Positions 44,521 to 56,599 of a stretch of 64,000 nt of DNA are shown piece by piece. Positions within the stretch are counted from its first letter, which is position 1. Every line of letters begins with the position of its first letter. The translations under genes were made by a program, and so were the position numbers. The notes under the pieces are model-generated. The model ran no database searches. It had not been told where the DNA came from and worked only from the letters and a program-made list of their open reading frames with translations. This DNA comes from Hyperoodon ampullatus (taxonomy: Eukaryota > Chordata > Mammalia > Artiodactyla > Ziphiidae), in NCBI GenBank assembly GCA_949752795.1, contig OX457059.1, positions 175,224,242-175,288,241 on the forward strand, in the 5' to 3' direction.

Positions 44521-47500
44521 GCCCCCTGACTGCAGAGGAAACCCTCCCCCATCTACAGCTTCAAGAAGGGCTCTCCCAGCGGGACCTCGAGCAGAAGACC
44601 ATGGATGAAGGGCTGGGCCGTCCCCTGTGGCAGTGGCAGCCACTGGTGACAAGCGGACCCCGGGACAGAGAACAGGAGCATCCTGGAGCGGGCTGACCCC
44701 AAGGGCACAGCCCACAGGACACCGGGGCAGCCAAGACAGACACCCCCCGACACCCCACCCAGTCCCAGGACCCATCCGTCCCAGCCTGTGTGCACCCCAC
44801 TCTTCGGCCTGGCCTGGGTCTGAGGCTTAAGTCCTTGCAATCCATCTGTGGGGGAAGAGCATTAATACCGGGTACAGGTGGGTCAGCAGGAGGGAGGAGG
44901 GAGAAGGGAAACTCCCTGAAATTAATGCCTATTAGAAAAAAATCATCGTATCTTTTAAAAGTTAGACAAGCACTGTAGACATATGGAAAGCAAGGGAATC
45001 GTTCAGAGCAGCGTTAGAGGGCGGTGCCAGGCTCAGGCTTCCATGTGAACGGCTGCATCTGCTTCACCTTTCTCTGGATTTGTGCAGACGTGCCTAACAC
45101 ACGTCAGCACGGCCCCTCACACCCCAGTGCCACGCCTGCCCGCTCGCCCCAGCTCGTTCGCGCACAGATGTTGACGGGGTGTCACAGGGCGTGTTCGGGG
45201 CGCCTGTTAAGCGGGGGCATGAACCTGGTCCATCTGCAATGCAGTTAAATCATGACTAAGGACACTGGGCAATGAAGCAGAGGTCTTTCAAGGCGACGCC
45301 TGGTCTGATTTGCATAATTTTCTTCCGAGTCATTGCCGCGACATTCCTACAAGAATTAGTTACAATGTCTGCATCTGTGTGTGGTCTCACCACCGGGTTT
45401 TATTAAACGGCTTGGACGTCTTCTGGGAACGGGGTCTCTGTGGGGAGTGGCTTCTCCTGGGACAAGGAAGGGGAGCGGGGACACGTGAATTTCAGTGTCA
45501 ATTTAGGGGAAAAGTAGAAAGCTTTGAACACAGTGCCAAAACTCTGGTTGACATTGTTATACAAGGATCACCGTTGGTGTTGGGGGCGACCCGGGTAGTG
45601 TTAAATGCATACTTCTCATTTGATTCCAGGCTTGATTTGCAAAATTACGCCTGAACTTGAAGGAGAACAGGCAAAGAGACATTGGGCCCATAGCGGATCC
45701 TCTTAAAAGACATCGTGAAGCCCCAAAATGCTTGTTGTGTCAGGAGACTTGATAGAAGCAAGGCGTCACCTTCGAAATCTGACCCCTGGTTTCTGGGTGA
45801 CAGCCTTGCTGGTCATCTTTATTTTTCTGTCCACTTTAAATATAGTCTAAATTCCCAAAGAGTGCACTTACTAATTTTATGACTAGGACAAGAGAAAAAT
45901 GCAGCAGGACTCCCTTTTAAGGTGTTGCAGGAGAATCATTCCTGTCCCAAGAAGCAGTCCTGGGCTGCAGCGGAGCACTGCAGGCGAGGAGGGCCCCCGG
46001 GGCCCCCGGGAGAGCAGAGACCCTGAGCAGGACGGCAGCCCCAAGCCCTCCCTCTCCCCCATTCCTGCGTCTAAAGAACCCCACCACCTAGGGGTTTCAA
46101 ATCCTGGGTCTCCAGCAGCCCCTCCTCCCCGCTCCCCACTAAGGGCTCAGCTGCCCTGCCCCACCTGGCCAGGACCACGGGGTCCTCAGGCCTCCGTGAA
46201 TCCCCCCAACCATCACCCACTTTCTGCCCGGGGCCCAGATCCCCTCCTTCTGCGGCTGCCCCTTGGCCCGCAGGGCTGGAGCCCCCTGCAGACACCGGCT
46301 CCCTCACCCAACAGGGCCTTCCCCTCCCTCACCTCGATGGGCAGGGCACAGGTGTGGGAGCAGGTGATGGCACCTCGGCCCCTCCCTTGCCCGCTGAGCA
46401 CCATTTCAGGATCCGTTCACCTCCTAATCTACACGCGCTCTGGCCCTCCCGGGAGCTCAAACTTTGAAGGCGTCTGCCACCTTTAGGTGATGCTTCCTCG
46501 TGCAGGAGGCTCGGCCAGGAGGGTCGGGGCACCCGGGATCCACCCAGAGGATCGGGCTTCGTGCAACCAGGATGTTGAAGGCCCAGCCCCCAGGGTACAG
46601 ACGCGCTGGGACCCAGGGCGGGAGCAGCGACAGTTCTGGGTAAAGGCGGCCACCTCCCCCAACCCCTCCCCGCTGGCTCACCAAAAACCCAGCGCGCCTC
46701 TCGTACTGGGCTCCTCTCGCCACACGGTGGCGCAATGGGTTGGGTTTCCCGAGATTTCAGGGAGAATATGGGGGGTGGGTTTCCTCTTCAGAGGTGATTT
46801 CAAGTTGAAGTCAGTTAGCAAACCTTAAGCCCCGAAACAGAGGTAAAATTAAAACTCGGAGAGTGAGAGCCAGTAATAACGGCTGAAGCTCTGCTTTAAA
46901 CCTTACCCTTCTATTCCAGCACCTCACCGTAAAACTACCCATACAATCATGTGTGAGACGTGCATCAAAGGGCCAAAAAGATGCTTTAATGCATCATTCA
47001 GAGACAATTGCAAGTTACTATATAGAATGAATAGCATTATCCCTCGTAAAGATTTTATTTTCAAACATGTTTTTTAAATAATGAAATTGGTACCTGGTAG
47101 TGTTCTCTGGGTGAGGGAACGTGGAAGCGTTTATTTTCTTATTTTAGCATCTATATGCCCCCCAGGGCTTTGTACAGGGAGTTGTTTTAACAAACCAATA
47201 TCCTCTGAATCACGGGCTCCCGTGGGCCAGGCGGCACCCTCAGAGAAATATCCTGTCCTACCCTTGCCTGAGATGAGTGTCCCGAAGTGGGCCCTTTGGG
47301 AGACTGGGAGCCCCAGGGCTTCCATCCAAGGGTCTGACTGGAGACAGTGTGTCTGTCTTCTGCTCTCGGATGCTTTGCCTGGGCTGCCCCAGGCACCTGC
47401 AACCACCGTGCTGCATTCAGAGATTGACAAACCCCAGTTCCTGAACTAAGAGCAAGTCAGCTGTGCCCCCAGGAGCCAGGCCCACCCACAGGTGCTGAGT

Positions 47501-47750
47501 CCAAGCCCAGATTCCACCATGCCCCCTGCTGGCTCCAGGCTCTGTGGGGCCTGGGAGGAGCCCAGGCTGGAGCGCTCTACGCACGCCCAGTGCACACGTC
47601 CCCTCCCTGGGAGCTGGGAGTGGTGCCGTCTTGACGAGGGTGCCCCGTGGACGGGGACCCGGGCCCACCTGGCCACCTGCTCCCCTGTAGCATCTGAAAG
47701 AGGCTTGAGTTCATGGCTGTCACAGAGCAGAAGGTCTGGCACCCCCTTTC
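44521..47750. other. Unassigned sequence with two AT-richer islands
   Basis: No coding motif recognised. The intervals 45240-45660 and 46830-47090 are AT-richer than their surroundings and match no repeat I know (see findings). The rest is GC-rich. Confidence 0.45.
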
Positions 47751-47751
47751 T

Positions 47752-48132
47752 ATTTTTTAAAATAAATTTAGTTAGTTAGTTTTGGCTGCGTCGGGTCCTT
47801 GTTGCCGCACGCGGGCTTTCTCTAGTTGCAGCGAGCAGAGGCTGCTCTTCTCTGTGGTGTGCGAGGCTTCTCATTGCCGTGGCTTCTCCTGTTGTGGAGC
47901 ATGGGCTCTAGGCACATGAGCTTCAGTAGTTGTGGCACGTGGGCTTCAGTAGTTGTGGCACGTGGGCTTCAGTAGCTGTAGCTCGTGGCCTCTAGAGCGC
48001 GGCCTCAGTAGTGTGGCGCATGGGCTTAGTTGCTCCACAGCATGTGGGATCTTCCTGGACCAGGGCTCGAACTTGTGTCCCCTGCATTGGCAGGAGGATT
48101 CTTAACCACTGTGCCACAAGGGAAGCCCATGA
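47752..48132 (-). mobile_element. CHR-type SINE, long form with internal tandem units
   Basis: The tail is at the left ('aataaatttagttagttag'), followed by the complement of the long CHR body and the tRNA part ending 'gccacaagggaagccc'. The unit 'cttcagtagttgtggcacg' is repeated about three times at 47920-47990. The 12-base caccccctttct flanks it at 47740-47751 and 48133-48144. More diverged than the short-body copies, so probably older. Confidence 0.93.
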
Positions 48133-48144
48133 CACCCCCTTTCT

Positions 48145-48565
48145 TGACCTTTCTACCTCGGGGCACCGGCCCACATCCTCGGAGGATCAGGTTCCGGCAC
48201 TCAGGGGCTGTTGGCAGCTGTGCAGGGGCTTGGAGAACTCATCCTGCCTGGTTCTATTCTCTGAGGGCCGTTCATGTGTCCTTGGAGGGGATGACCCAGG
48301 CCTGCGGGAAGGGCTGGCAAGGAGTGTTGCCCGTGGGGCTTATGGAAAGTTACCATAGTGGGGATGCGGGGGTGGAGGAGGCGAAGGGAACAGCCGTCCT
48401 CGGCCACCAGTGCAGGGGCCTCAGTGCCGAGGTCAGTAACTCCCCTACAGGGCACTGAGGCCATCTGGAAGCTTCCCCAAGGTCTGCCAGCCACTGACCC
48501 TCCCCCACACACACCTGCTCCCATGGGCTCACCTGAAAGCCTCCTTCTCAGTTTTCTCACGGCCT
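48145..48565. other. Unassigned GC-rich sequence
   Basis: No recognised gene or repeat. Confidence 0.4.
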
Positions 48566-48920
48566 GTGTTACAGGTTGAATTGTGACCCCTCCAAATTCG
48601 GAGCCAAAGTTGTCAGTACCCATGAACACGACCGCTTTAGGAGGTGGGGTCTTCGCAGAGGTAAGCAAGTTAAGATGCGGTTGTTGGACTGAATGCCGGC
48701 GCAGCAGGACCTGTGTCCCTATAGGAAGAATGACACGTGAAGAGAAAGAGGCACATAAGTCGAAGACGCAGGGAGAAGACGGCGTCTACACGCCAAGGAG
48801 AGAGGCCTGGAGCAGAGACTCCTGCTGTCCTCAGAGGGGACCAACCCTCTGACCCCTTGACCTTGGACTTCCAGCCCCCAGAACCGGGAGTCAACGGTGG
48901 TCTGGGGTTTCAGGTGCCCG
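48566..48920 (+). mobile_element. ERVL-MaLR (MLT1A-type) solo LTR
   Basis: Begins 'tgttacaggttgaattgtg' and continues with 'gaggtggggtcttcgcag', 'aagcaagttaagatgcgg', 'gacctgtgtccctatagg', 'cgcagggagaagacgg', 'cacgccaaggagagagg', 'ttggacttccagccccc'. The order matches the LTR consensus. The 3' end fades after 'agaaccggg'. Confidence 0.82.
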
Positions 48921-49490
48921 TGTGAGGAGCTTGGTTAGGGCCACACTGCTAACCTCTGACAGGTGCCCTCAGGCGAGACGCCTAGGCAGAGCCTGTTAAC
49001 ACGGTGCTCACGCTTCTGCTGCCCCGCTGGACCCGACTCCCCAAGGCGGGGCCAGGCTCTGCCCGTCCAGGGGCTTGTGCAGGTCTGCGTCTCGGGACTG
49101 AAGTTGCAGGCGGGGCTCAGACGCTGCCACTGGCCACCTTGATCAGCCACCACGGTCGTGTACCCGTGGCTGCAGCCCGACACCCCAAGCCTTGACCTCC
49201 CGGGTCTAACCACTGGTGAAACAGGGGAGCCGGGCAGACAGGGGAGCCCAGAGGAGGGGCAGCCCCCTAGTCACTGCTGGCCTGAGGCAGGCGCTCGCCC
49301 GGGCAGAACGGATGGGCAGCCTGGAGGTGGCTCCGAGCCCCGCCCCTCCACAGGCCTGGGGCCGGTCCCCAGCAGCCTGGCTCCCCCAGGCCAGCTCGCA
49401 TCGGCGGCTCAGAGCGGCTCTGGCCTCGACGCAAACTTCCTGGCTGCTGCCTTGTCTCTTCCTATCTGGTTTCAACAGATGGTTTCTCTA
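48921..49490. other. Unassigned GC-rich sequence
   Basis: No recognised gene or repeat. Confidence 0.4.
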
Positions 49491-49494
49491 AGGT

Positions 49495-49860
49495 CAGGAA
49501 TCTCCCCAAACAGAAAGCAGAACTGTTTTCTAACAGATTTAAGAACTATGAAAACATCCATAAAAGATGACTAAATTTAACTACATCTGAGTAATCAAAA
49601 AATGTTGGCAGGAAGAAAGGAATGAAAATCAAAATTAAAGACAAGCGAGACCAGGAGCAGCACTAGGAGTGCGTTGGACGGACTGATGTCAGGAACGTCT
49701 AGTTTTTAAAACTCCTACAAATCAATAGGAAAAAGCAAAAGCTCAAGAGATGTGAATTCAAAGACAGGACATGCAGGTGGCCAAAGCGTGTGAAGCATTC
49801 AGCAGCAACCAGGAGGCTCCTCACAGTCGGATGGGCGCACACATGGGGCACCTCCAGGGC
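49495..49860 (+). mobile_element. Old L1 ORF2 C-terminal fragment
   Basis: 'aaactcctacaaatcaata' at about 49710, followed by 'ggaaaaagcaaaagctc' and 'caggtggccaaagcgtg', is the L1 ORF2 C-terminal segment, as in the other old L1 copies. It is interrupted by a GC-richer stretch at 49640-49690. Confidence 0.65.
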
Positions 49861-51355
49861 CGGCGGGTCCCCAAGAGCCTGCGCTGCCGCTTGCCTGCAA
49901 AGCGAGGGGAGCGCCTCTGTCTTCGGGGCCCCGCAGCTCCACGGAGAGCGCTCCCATCCTGCAGCCAGCTCTCTCCAAAACCCCCTGAAGCCCCACGACG
50001 CCCCCGAGGCCCCGGCAACCGTGGAGGGTACACACACCCCAGGGAGTGTACCCGAGGTGGGAAAGGCCTGGACCTTTCTCTAAAGAGGGAGCTGGGGGTG
50101 CCCTCATCGGGGAGGGCATTGCTTGTATTCATGCATCTTGGGGAGTGCGGGAGGGACACACTAGGACAACCAGAAGCTGTCCAGGTACGAACACCTACAC
50201 AGGGGCAGTTTATTCTGCCTCCAGGAAGGTTCTGGCTGGCAGGGGGAGGTTTCACTTCGAGGGCAGCAGCCCAAGGTGGTGACGCCACCACCCCGGGCTC
50301 ATGGGCTGCTGACAACGCCCCGAGCCTGGGGCACAGGGTGTCCTTCCTCGGGGACGCCCTTACCCTTCCTCCTGCACAGCCTCCAGCTGCAATAACGGGC
50401 AGGTCACTGCTCTGGGGCGATGGGCCCACCTGCTGGTCACAAGGCAAAGGGAAAGGGGTGCCCAGAAGGCCACTGTCGGGCTCCCGAGAGAGAGCAAGAC
50501 CTCCCATCCTCTTCACCCCAAGAGTCGGGGGGACCCCGCCAGCCCTCAGGGCAGCACGGCCTGCACCCCGTATTCACTTACAGCCCCAGCAGCATCAGGT
50601 CCGGTGCCGGGAGGTGCACCAGGAGCTGTGGAACGGCCCCAGGGGCCAGGCGAGGAGGCACGGGCTCTGCAGGAGGGGCGTGCACCGGGCCTCACCAGGG
50701 CAGGCTAACCTGCTGCACTGACAAACAGCCAGGCCCGTGTGTCACCACGTCACGGCTGGACATGGGCCAGAGATCCCCCCGCCTCCCCCAGAGCCCGTGG
50801 TCGCCAGGTCACCAGCGCAGCGGCGGGGGATGCAGCTCACTCACAGCTCACGCAGAGCCAGTGACCCGGCCCCGCCTCGCTGGAGGGCAGGAGCTGCGAG
50901 CAGTGCCGGCAGGTGTGTGAGTGCAGACAGTCCAGCCTGGACCTGCACCGGCCTCGCGGGGAGGCCGGGGGGTGGGGGTCAGGAGCAGCTTCCCAGAGAC
51001 AGCGGGGGACTTAGGGACTGGCATGGGGGGCCTCAGGAGGAGGGCCGAGGGGACCGAATGGCCCCAGGGGCCCGGGAATGGGGCAGGACGGGGAGTGCCA
51101 GCGAGGCCCCGCTGAGCACGTGCAGGTCCCCGGCCACCGTTCACTTCGTCCGAACCTCCCGCCGGCGCTCGTGGGCGACGTGCAGCCGCAGCCGCCCTGC
51201 TGCTCTCTTGGCTGTGCGGGCGAGGAGGTGACTCCGCGTGGCCAACACCTCCCAGAACATGGTCCTGAGGCAGGTGCATCCCAGCCGCTGGTGGGCTCCC
51301 TGTCTTCCAGGAAACAGATCCTAATGTTGCCTCCGAACCGTGCAAAGAAGGAGTG
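49861..51355. other. GC-rich unassigned sequence
   Basis: An open frame of 316 codons (49771-50721) starts in the L1 fragment and runs into GC-rich DNA. It has no domain and competes with a 231-codon frame on the other strand, so I do not call it a gene. Confidence 0.45.
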
Positions 51356-51360
51356 TAGTC

Positions 51361-51790
51361 ATCAGGGTCCCTAGAGAAGGGGAACGAACAGAACGTGTGC
51401 ACGTACTGAGGTTTATCACGAGGAGATGGCTCGTGCCGCGATGGAGGCTGACCGGTCCCCAGGCCTGCGGGCCGTGAACCGGGCCCGGGAGGGCCAGTGT
51501 TGTGCTTCAGCCTGGAAGCCCACAGGCTCAAGACCCGGGGAGACCTGAAGTTTCAGTTCAAGTCCAAAGGCCAGAAAAAACCAAAGTCCCAGCTTAGACA
51601 GTCAGGCGCGGGGACGTCCCTCTCACTTTTGTTCTATCCGGGCCTTCAACCAATTGGACACTGGGGAGGGCAGTCTGCTTTCCCATCCGCCAATTCAAAT
51701 GCACATCTCATCCAGGCTAAAACATGTTTGGCCAAGTGTCTGGGCATCCCAGGGCCCAGCCAAGCTGACACATAAAATCTACCATCACAG
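51361..51790 (-). mobile_element. ERVL (MLT2-type) LTR, minus strand
   Basis: Complement of the LTR from 'tcagggtccctagagaagg' through 'gaggtttatcacgaggag', 'cacaggctcaagacccgg', 'cagttcaagtccaaagg', 'cttcaaccaattggacac', 'tgtttggccaagtgtctg' to 'gctgacacataaaatctac' and 'catcaca'. The near-complete length indicates a solo LTR. No internal viral genes are seen beside it. Confidence 0.82.
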
Positions 51791-51794
51791 GGGC

Positions 51795-53150
51795 TTCTTT
51801 TTTCCTTTTTTAATATAGATTTCTAAATGGCTTTACTTTCTCTCAACTAACATAGAAATTGTCCTGCTGAGTGGGCTCATGTATGATTCTGGGGGTGTCC
51901 CCATTCTGTGCTGAGTAACCGTTTTCAAATCCCTCATGAAGCAGAAACACCAAGCAGAAAGCCTGGAGGCTTCCCCTCCCGATGTGAAGTGGTGGGCAGG
52001 GCTAGGTGCCTCTCTGGAGGCTGACACGGGTCAGGAGGGCAGCTCCGGGGGCGGCATTGCGTGGCTGAAGCCAGAGGAAGGGGATTTCAGCTCATTGACA
52101 CACAAGCCTCTCGGATGAATCAGTTGTTTGTTGTTCAAAATAAACCCCCTAAGAAATTTCTTCTTTATGTTGTGATTTCCTTGATCATTTTCTACCATTT
52201 TCATGTTTATTCTGTTATAAGAAGATGGCTTTGTTTTTATGGTACCATTATTTTATAAGTAAGGAAAGTAAAATGATATAAGGACAAGTAACCCTAATAA
52301 TACTGTTCATAATTAATGTTAATTATACTTAGATGGGATGCCACTCTGTTGAAGTACATCAATAGAAGTGGCTGAGCAGTTGGGCCAGGCCCCGGGGCCG
52401 GTGCTCGGAAGCCGCGCAGTTGAGATCAGGCAGCCAGGGGCCGTCGGGCAGCCTGGGGGCCCTGCTCTCTCCCGTCCGTTCCCTTCTGGAGGCTGCCTGC
52501 AAAGTCTGTTCTGAGAAGACGACGCCGAGTCTGGCCTCCAGGGATAAATGACTAGAACTCAGAAGCTCAGTGAAACTCGGGGCTGCCCACTTTCCAACAG
52601 CCGTCCCCCACCCTCCAACCTTGCGGCCAAAACACGTCATGTCCAAACACTCTCCTGTGCAGGAGGGGGCGACCAGAGCCAGCTGGCTGCAAAACCAACG
52701 CGGCCAGCGCACGGAGGGCCGGGCGCGAAGACGAACACACCGAAGGCTGAGCCGAGCTGCTGGGTGAACGAGAAGTGGGGGGGTGCAGGGGGGCCTCAAG
52801 GAACAGGAAACACTGACTCAGATGCACCCCACCACTGAAACCCTAGAGATGGGGGCCAGTGAGGATGGAGGCGTAGGGCCCACACAGTCCAGCCCGGCAG
52901 AGACACGGGGAAACACGGCTGACCTCAAGGCAGTTCAGACGCGCTGTGCTCATGACCCTGTGGACCCTTCAAGAGGGAACCTCCTCAGTTTGGGAGAAAA
53001 CAGCTCCCCGTTCACGAAGGGTGAGGCCCTATGGTTCTAGGCAGCTCAGCCTGAAACTGCGGCAAGGTCAGGTGCGCCCGGGGCCTCTGCTGTGTGAACC
53101 GCTCTCTGCCCTCCCCCCGCCCACCTCTGACAGGTCACAGACCCTCACAA
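51795..53150. other. Unassigned sequence, AT-rich island then GC-rich
   Basis: The interval 52100-52375 is AT-rich with no repeat match; 52376-53150 is GC-rich. No coding motif. Confidence 0.45.
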
Positions 53151-53155
53151 AACAG

Positions 53156-53530
53156 GGGTGTGCGTGCGTGTGTGTGCGTGTGTGTGTGTGCGCACGTGTG
53201 TGCATGTGTATGTACATGTGTGTGCTGTGTGTGTCTCTGTGCATGTGTATGTGTTGTACGTATGTGTCTCTGTGTGTGTGCATGCATGTGTGTATGTGCG
53301 TGCATGTGTGTGCATGTGTACGTGTGTGTATTTGTGTATGTGTGCGCATATGTGTGTGCGTGTGTATTGATGTGTGTATGTATGTGTACGTGTGTGTTCA
53401 TGTGTGTGTGTGCGTGTGTGTGTGCATGTGTGTATATGCCTGTGTATTGTGTATGTGCATGTGTGTATGTGTTCATGTGCATGTGTGCATGTGTGTCTGT
53501 GTCTGTGTCTGTGTCTGTGTGTGTGTGTGC
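53156..53530. repeat. Long (TG)n-type microsatellite
   Basis: About 375 bases of TG-based alternating purine/pyrimidine sequence with CG, CA and TA steps, ending in a GTCTGT sub-repeat near 53490-53520. Both strands are stop-free for long stretches because of the two-base period; these are not proteins. Confidence 0.98.
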
Positions 53531-53534
53531 AAGC

Positions 53535-55320
53535 TCCTGAAGTGAGGGCAGGTCTGGGGTCTGGGCTTCATGGAGCAGCACCCACCCAGGGGCAGGGACA
53601 GGGCCTGGGGTCAGCACAGCCCGGAGGACCCCAACTTTCTGATGTCATAGAAGCCAGTGGGGGATGGGGTCCCCTGGCCGTGGGAACCTCGGGGGACCCC
53701 GTGGCAGCCCAAGGGGGTGGGTGTTAGTACAGTCCCAGCCGTATAGTGAGCTGGGCAGACAGCAGTGTCCCCTGAGGTCACACTCTAGAGACAAGTGAGA
53801 CCCCAGCCCTCAGCTGTGGCCCCTCCCCAGAGACTGAGACGGGGTCCAGGACGGCAGACCGCAGGACCATGCGGGCATGTGAGGAGGGGCCCACCAATGG
53901 CTTTCTTTTCATCTTTATTTTCTAGCTCGACAGTGAACATACTTGATTTATGCAGTGAAAGTGTCCAGATCCACAAAGTGTTTCCAGCTAATTTGCCCCA
54001 CCAGGTGGAGGGGGGCTGCCACCAGCTTCCACCGTCTAGGGTTTGCCTGGGGAAGAGGAGGGGGCTCATCTGCAAGGCTCCCTGGACGACGGGGGACAGC
54101 GGTCAGCCCGAGCCGCCCCTGACTTACACCCTGCGGCCCCGTCTACTCTGCTCTGTCTGGACGGAGGAAAGGTCGGAACCCATGAGCACAGGCGGGCGAG
54201 GTGATCAGAGCAGCGGCCAGCATTGAGGAGAAAAAGGCCAAAAGGAGAAAGTGAAAAGCAAGAGGAGAGAAAAGAGGGTGGCGGAGGCTTTGCAGGCCCT
54301 GGAACACGGCCTCCATAGCAAAGAGCCCTAGTTACCCAGTAACTCTGGGAAACTGCTGACACGGGCCTCGCTCGCCGGCAAATTTGAACTGAAGATCAGT
54401 CCACCCGGGAGCAGAGGCTGGGTCGGCCTCAGCCTCCTGGGAGCAGCACTGACCGTTAACAGTCGAGCTTCCACAGCTTTCTCTCTGATTCCATCAGCTC
54501 TCAGACGGTCACCGGGATGTCAGCCACGTCTGGAACACCACCTTTGGAGGTCCACCTCCCACGCTAACTGTGGACCCGGGATATAGGTGGTCCAGCTGCT
54601 GGCTTGAGACCCACATCCAGCAGAGACTTGTCAAGACCAAGGACTGGCATCTTTTCATAAATTTCTATCACAGCCTCGGGGACAATGACTTGGACCTCGG
54701 ATTCGCATATTCAGGTTTGTCTAAAATGCTTGGACCCCTTTAAGGGATTCTCATGAAGTGAGAGATTCTGCTTCAATGCGCACAGGGACCCCCTCGGGTG
54801 AAGGTCTTGCGAGGAAAGTCTATCGGGGAAGTTGACAGAGCAGGACGAAGAGCCCGGTGACCATCCGTCCAGGAGCCGAGGGCAAACGGCCCCGTAGGGT
54901 GGTGGGGGCTTTCGTAACTGTCGAACCGAGACTGGGGAGGCGCTTGCGTTTAGCAGGTGGGGCCGGACTCTGCCAGACGCGCCCGAGATGTAGATTCGGT
55001 CCCTTGAAAACGGCTATGAGACGATCACACCCAGGGAGGCCCAGGCCTACGTCTTCCCCCGGTGAATCCCCGTTGAACCCTCTTGCCTTGGGGCTGCCCA
55101 CTCGGGGAGGACGAGACTTAGACAAAAGACAGAAGGACGGTGGAATTCACGTGGATTTGGCTTCGGGAGACCTAAGTGTGTGCCTTGGACTCACCACCTA
55201 CTGCAGGGCCGCTGCTCAGGTGACGGTGGGGACAGCACCCGACGTGGAGGACTCACCACTACACGCACTTCACAAACAGATGCTATGCGGATGTGACTGC
55301 CGGTCTGTGTTCCTGATTGA
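53535..55320. other. Unassigned sequence with scattered CpG
   Basis: No repeat or coding motif recognised. From about 54490 to 55320 CpG remains frequent without the density of an island. An open frame of 156 codons (54857-55327) has no recognisable domain. Confidence 0.45.
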
Positions 55321-55332
55321 AGCGTAAACCTG

Positions 55333-55454
55333 GACTTCCCTGGCGGTCCAGTGGTTAAGACTCCGTGCTTCCAATGCAGGGGGCGTGGGTTCAATCCCTG
55401 GTCGGGGAGCTAAGGTCCACATGCCACACAGCACAGCCAAAAAAAAAAAAAAAA
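55333..55454 (+). mobile_element. CHR-related SINE, short (tRNA-part only) form
   Basis: 'gacttccctggcggtccag', B-box region 'gggttcaatccctgg', 'ggggagctaaggtcc', then about 16 A. Flanks agcgtaaacctg (55321-55332) and agcataaatctg (55455-55466) agree at 10 of 12 bases, one difference being a CpG to CpA change: an aged target-site duplication. Confidence 0.9.
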
Positions 55455-55466
55455 GCATAAATCTGC

Positions 55467-55998
55467 TTCCCTGACCACCAGAGGTGGCCCTGCTGAGCTG
55501 CTCCCCTTATCAGTTGTGCCTGAAGAGCCCCAGTTAGCCATTTATCACCAAGGAAAAATAACCTCTCTGGGCCGCCCTTTGACTCCCTGGAGCCCTGCCA
55601 GATGGAAAGGAAGTGGCCATGCTCCCCGGCCCCCTTAGCACCTGGGAGAGGATGGTGCCCGCGCGAGGTGTGTGAGCCCACCCAGGTACCCACCTCACAT
55701 TCCTCCCCCGCTTCCCCAGGAGTCCCGTGAAGCCTCCCGTCACGTGCAAGGGACCAGCTCCCTCTTGGAGGCAAACGTGGGCACCGTCCATCACCATGGT
55801 TACTCAGACACGACCTTGAGCAGCCCACCTGACACAGCGCAAACCCTGCAGGACTCAGGGCTCCAGGCTGGTTCCGTTAGTAGGAAAGCCACCCAAATCA
55901 CCTCTGCAGCTGAATATCCACGTGGGATGGGGCAGGATGCCGGCCGGCGCTCAGGCACTGCAGTTTGTTGCTCCCAAAGAACTCGCAGTCCTCAGATC
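55467..55998. other. Unassigned sequence
   Basis: No recognised gene or repeat. Confidence 0.4.
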
Positions 55999-55999
55999 G

Positions 56000-56330
56000 G
56001 TGCCTTAGTCTGTTGGGGCTGCTACAGCAAAACACCACAGACATTTATTTCTCACCATTCTGGGGGCGGGAAGTCCAAGGTCGGGGTGCAGCCTGTTGGC
56101 GTGAGGGCCCCCTTCAGGGTTGAGGACTTCTCTCTGTGTCCTCACAGGGCAGAAGGGTCACGGGAGCTCTGTGGTGCCTCTTTCATAAGGACACTAATGA
56201 CTGATTCCATCATGAGGGCCCCACCCTCGTGACCTGGTCACCTCCCAAAGGCCCTGCCATCTCCATCACCCTGGAGGTCAGGTTTCAATCAAAATATGAG
56301 CTTTGAGAGGGACACATTCAGTCCATAGCA
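56000..56330 (-). mobile_element. ERVL-MaLR (MLT1-type) solo LTR, minus strand
   Basis: 'cttagtctgttggggctgc', 'aaacaccacagacatttat', 'ttctcaccattctggggg', 'cttctctctgtgtcctcac', 'ccaccctcgtgacctgg', 'cacctcccaaaggccctg', 'acacattcagtccatagca' occur in order: a near-complete LTR read in reverse. Confidence 0.83.
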
Positions 56331-56599
56331 ATTATTAGCAGTGACAGTAAGGACAGATCCGTGGAGGACCCAGGGCATCCCTGACCCTTCACTCTCCTAC
56401 TGGAGAGCTGGGACCCTTGACCAGAGTGTGGACCACGGCCTCGCAGAGGGTGGAGGGTGCGGGGGAACCAAGGAACCCTTCACTGACCGCATCAGGAGCC
56501 AGGGTGTCTTTCATCAGGTCCAACCTCTCTCCCCATCTTTCCAGAACCCCAGTGGCTTCCCACGCCCTCTGTGTCTCTTTTCCTCCTTATGTTTCTGTG
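56331..56599. other. Unassigned sequence
   Basis: No recognised gene or repeat. Confidence 0.35.

Noticed and set aside
49771..50721. 316-codon plus-strand frame, the longest in the window
   Set aside because: Its start lies in an old L1 fragment and the rest has no motif; a 231-codon frame overlaps on the other strand.
52946..53617. Cys/Val-rich and His/Thr-rich frames of 150-200 codons
   Set aside because: Direct translation of the TG/CA microsatellite on both strands.
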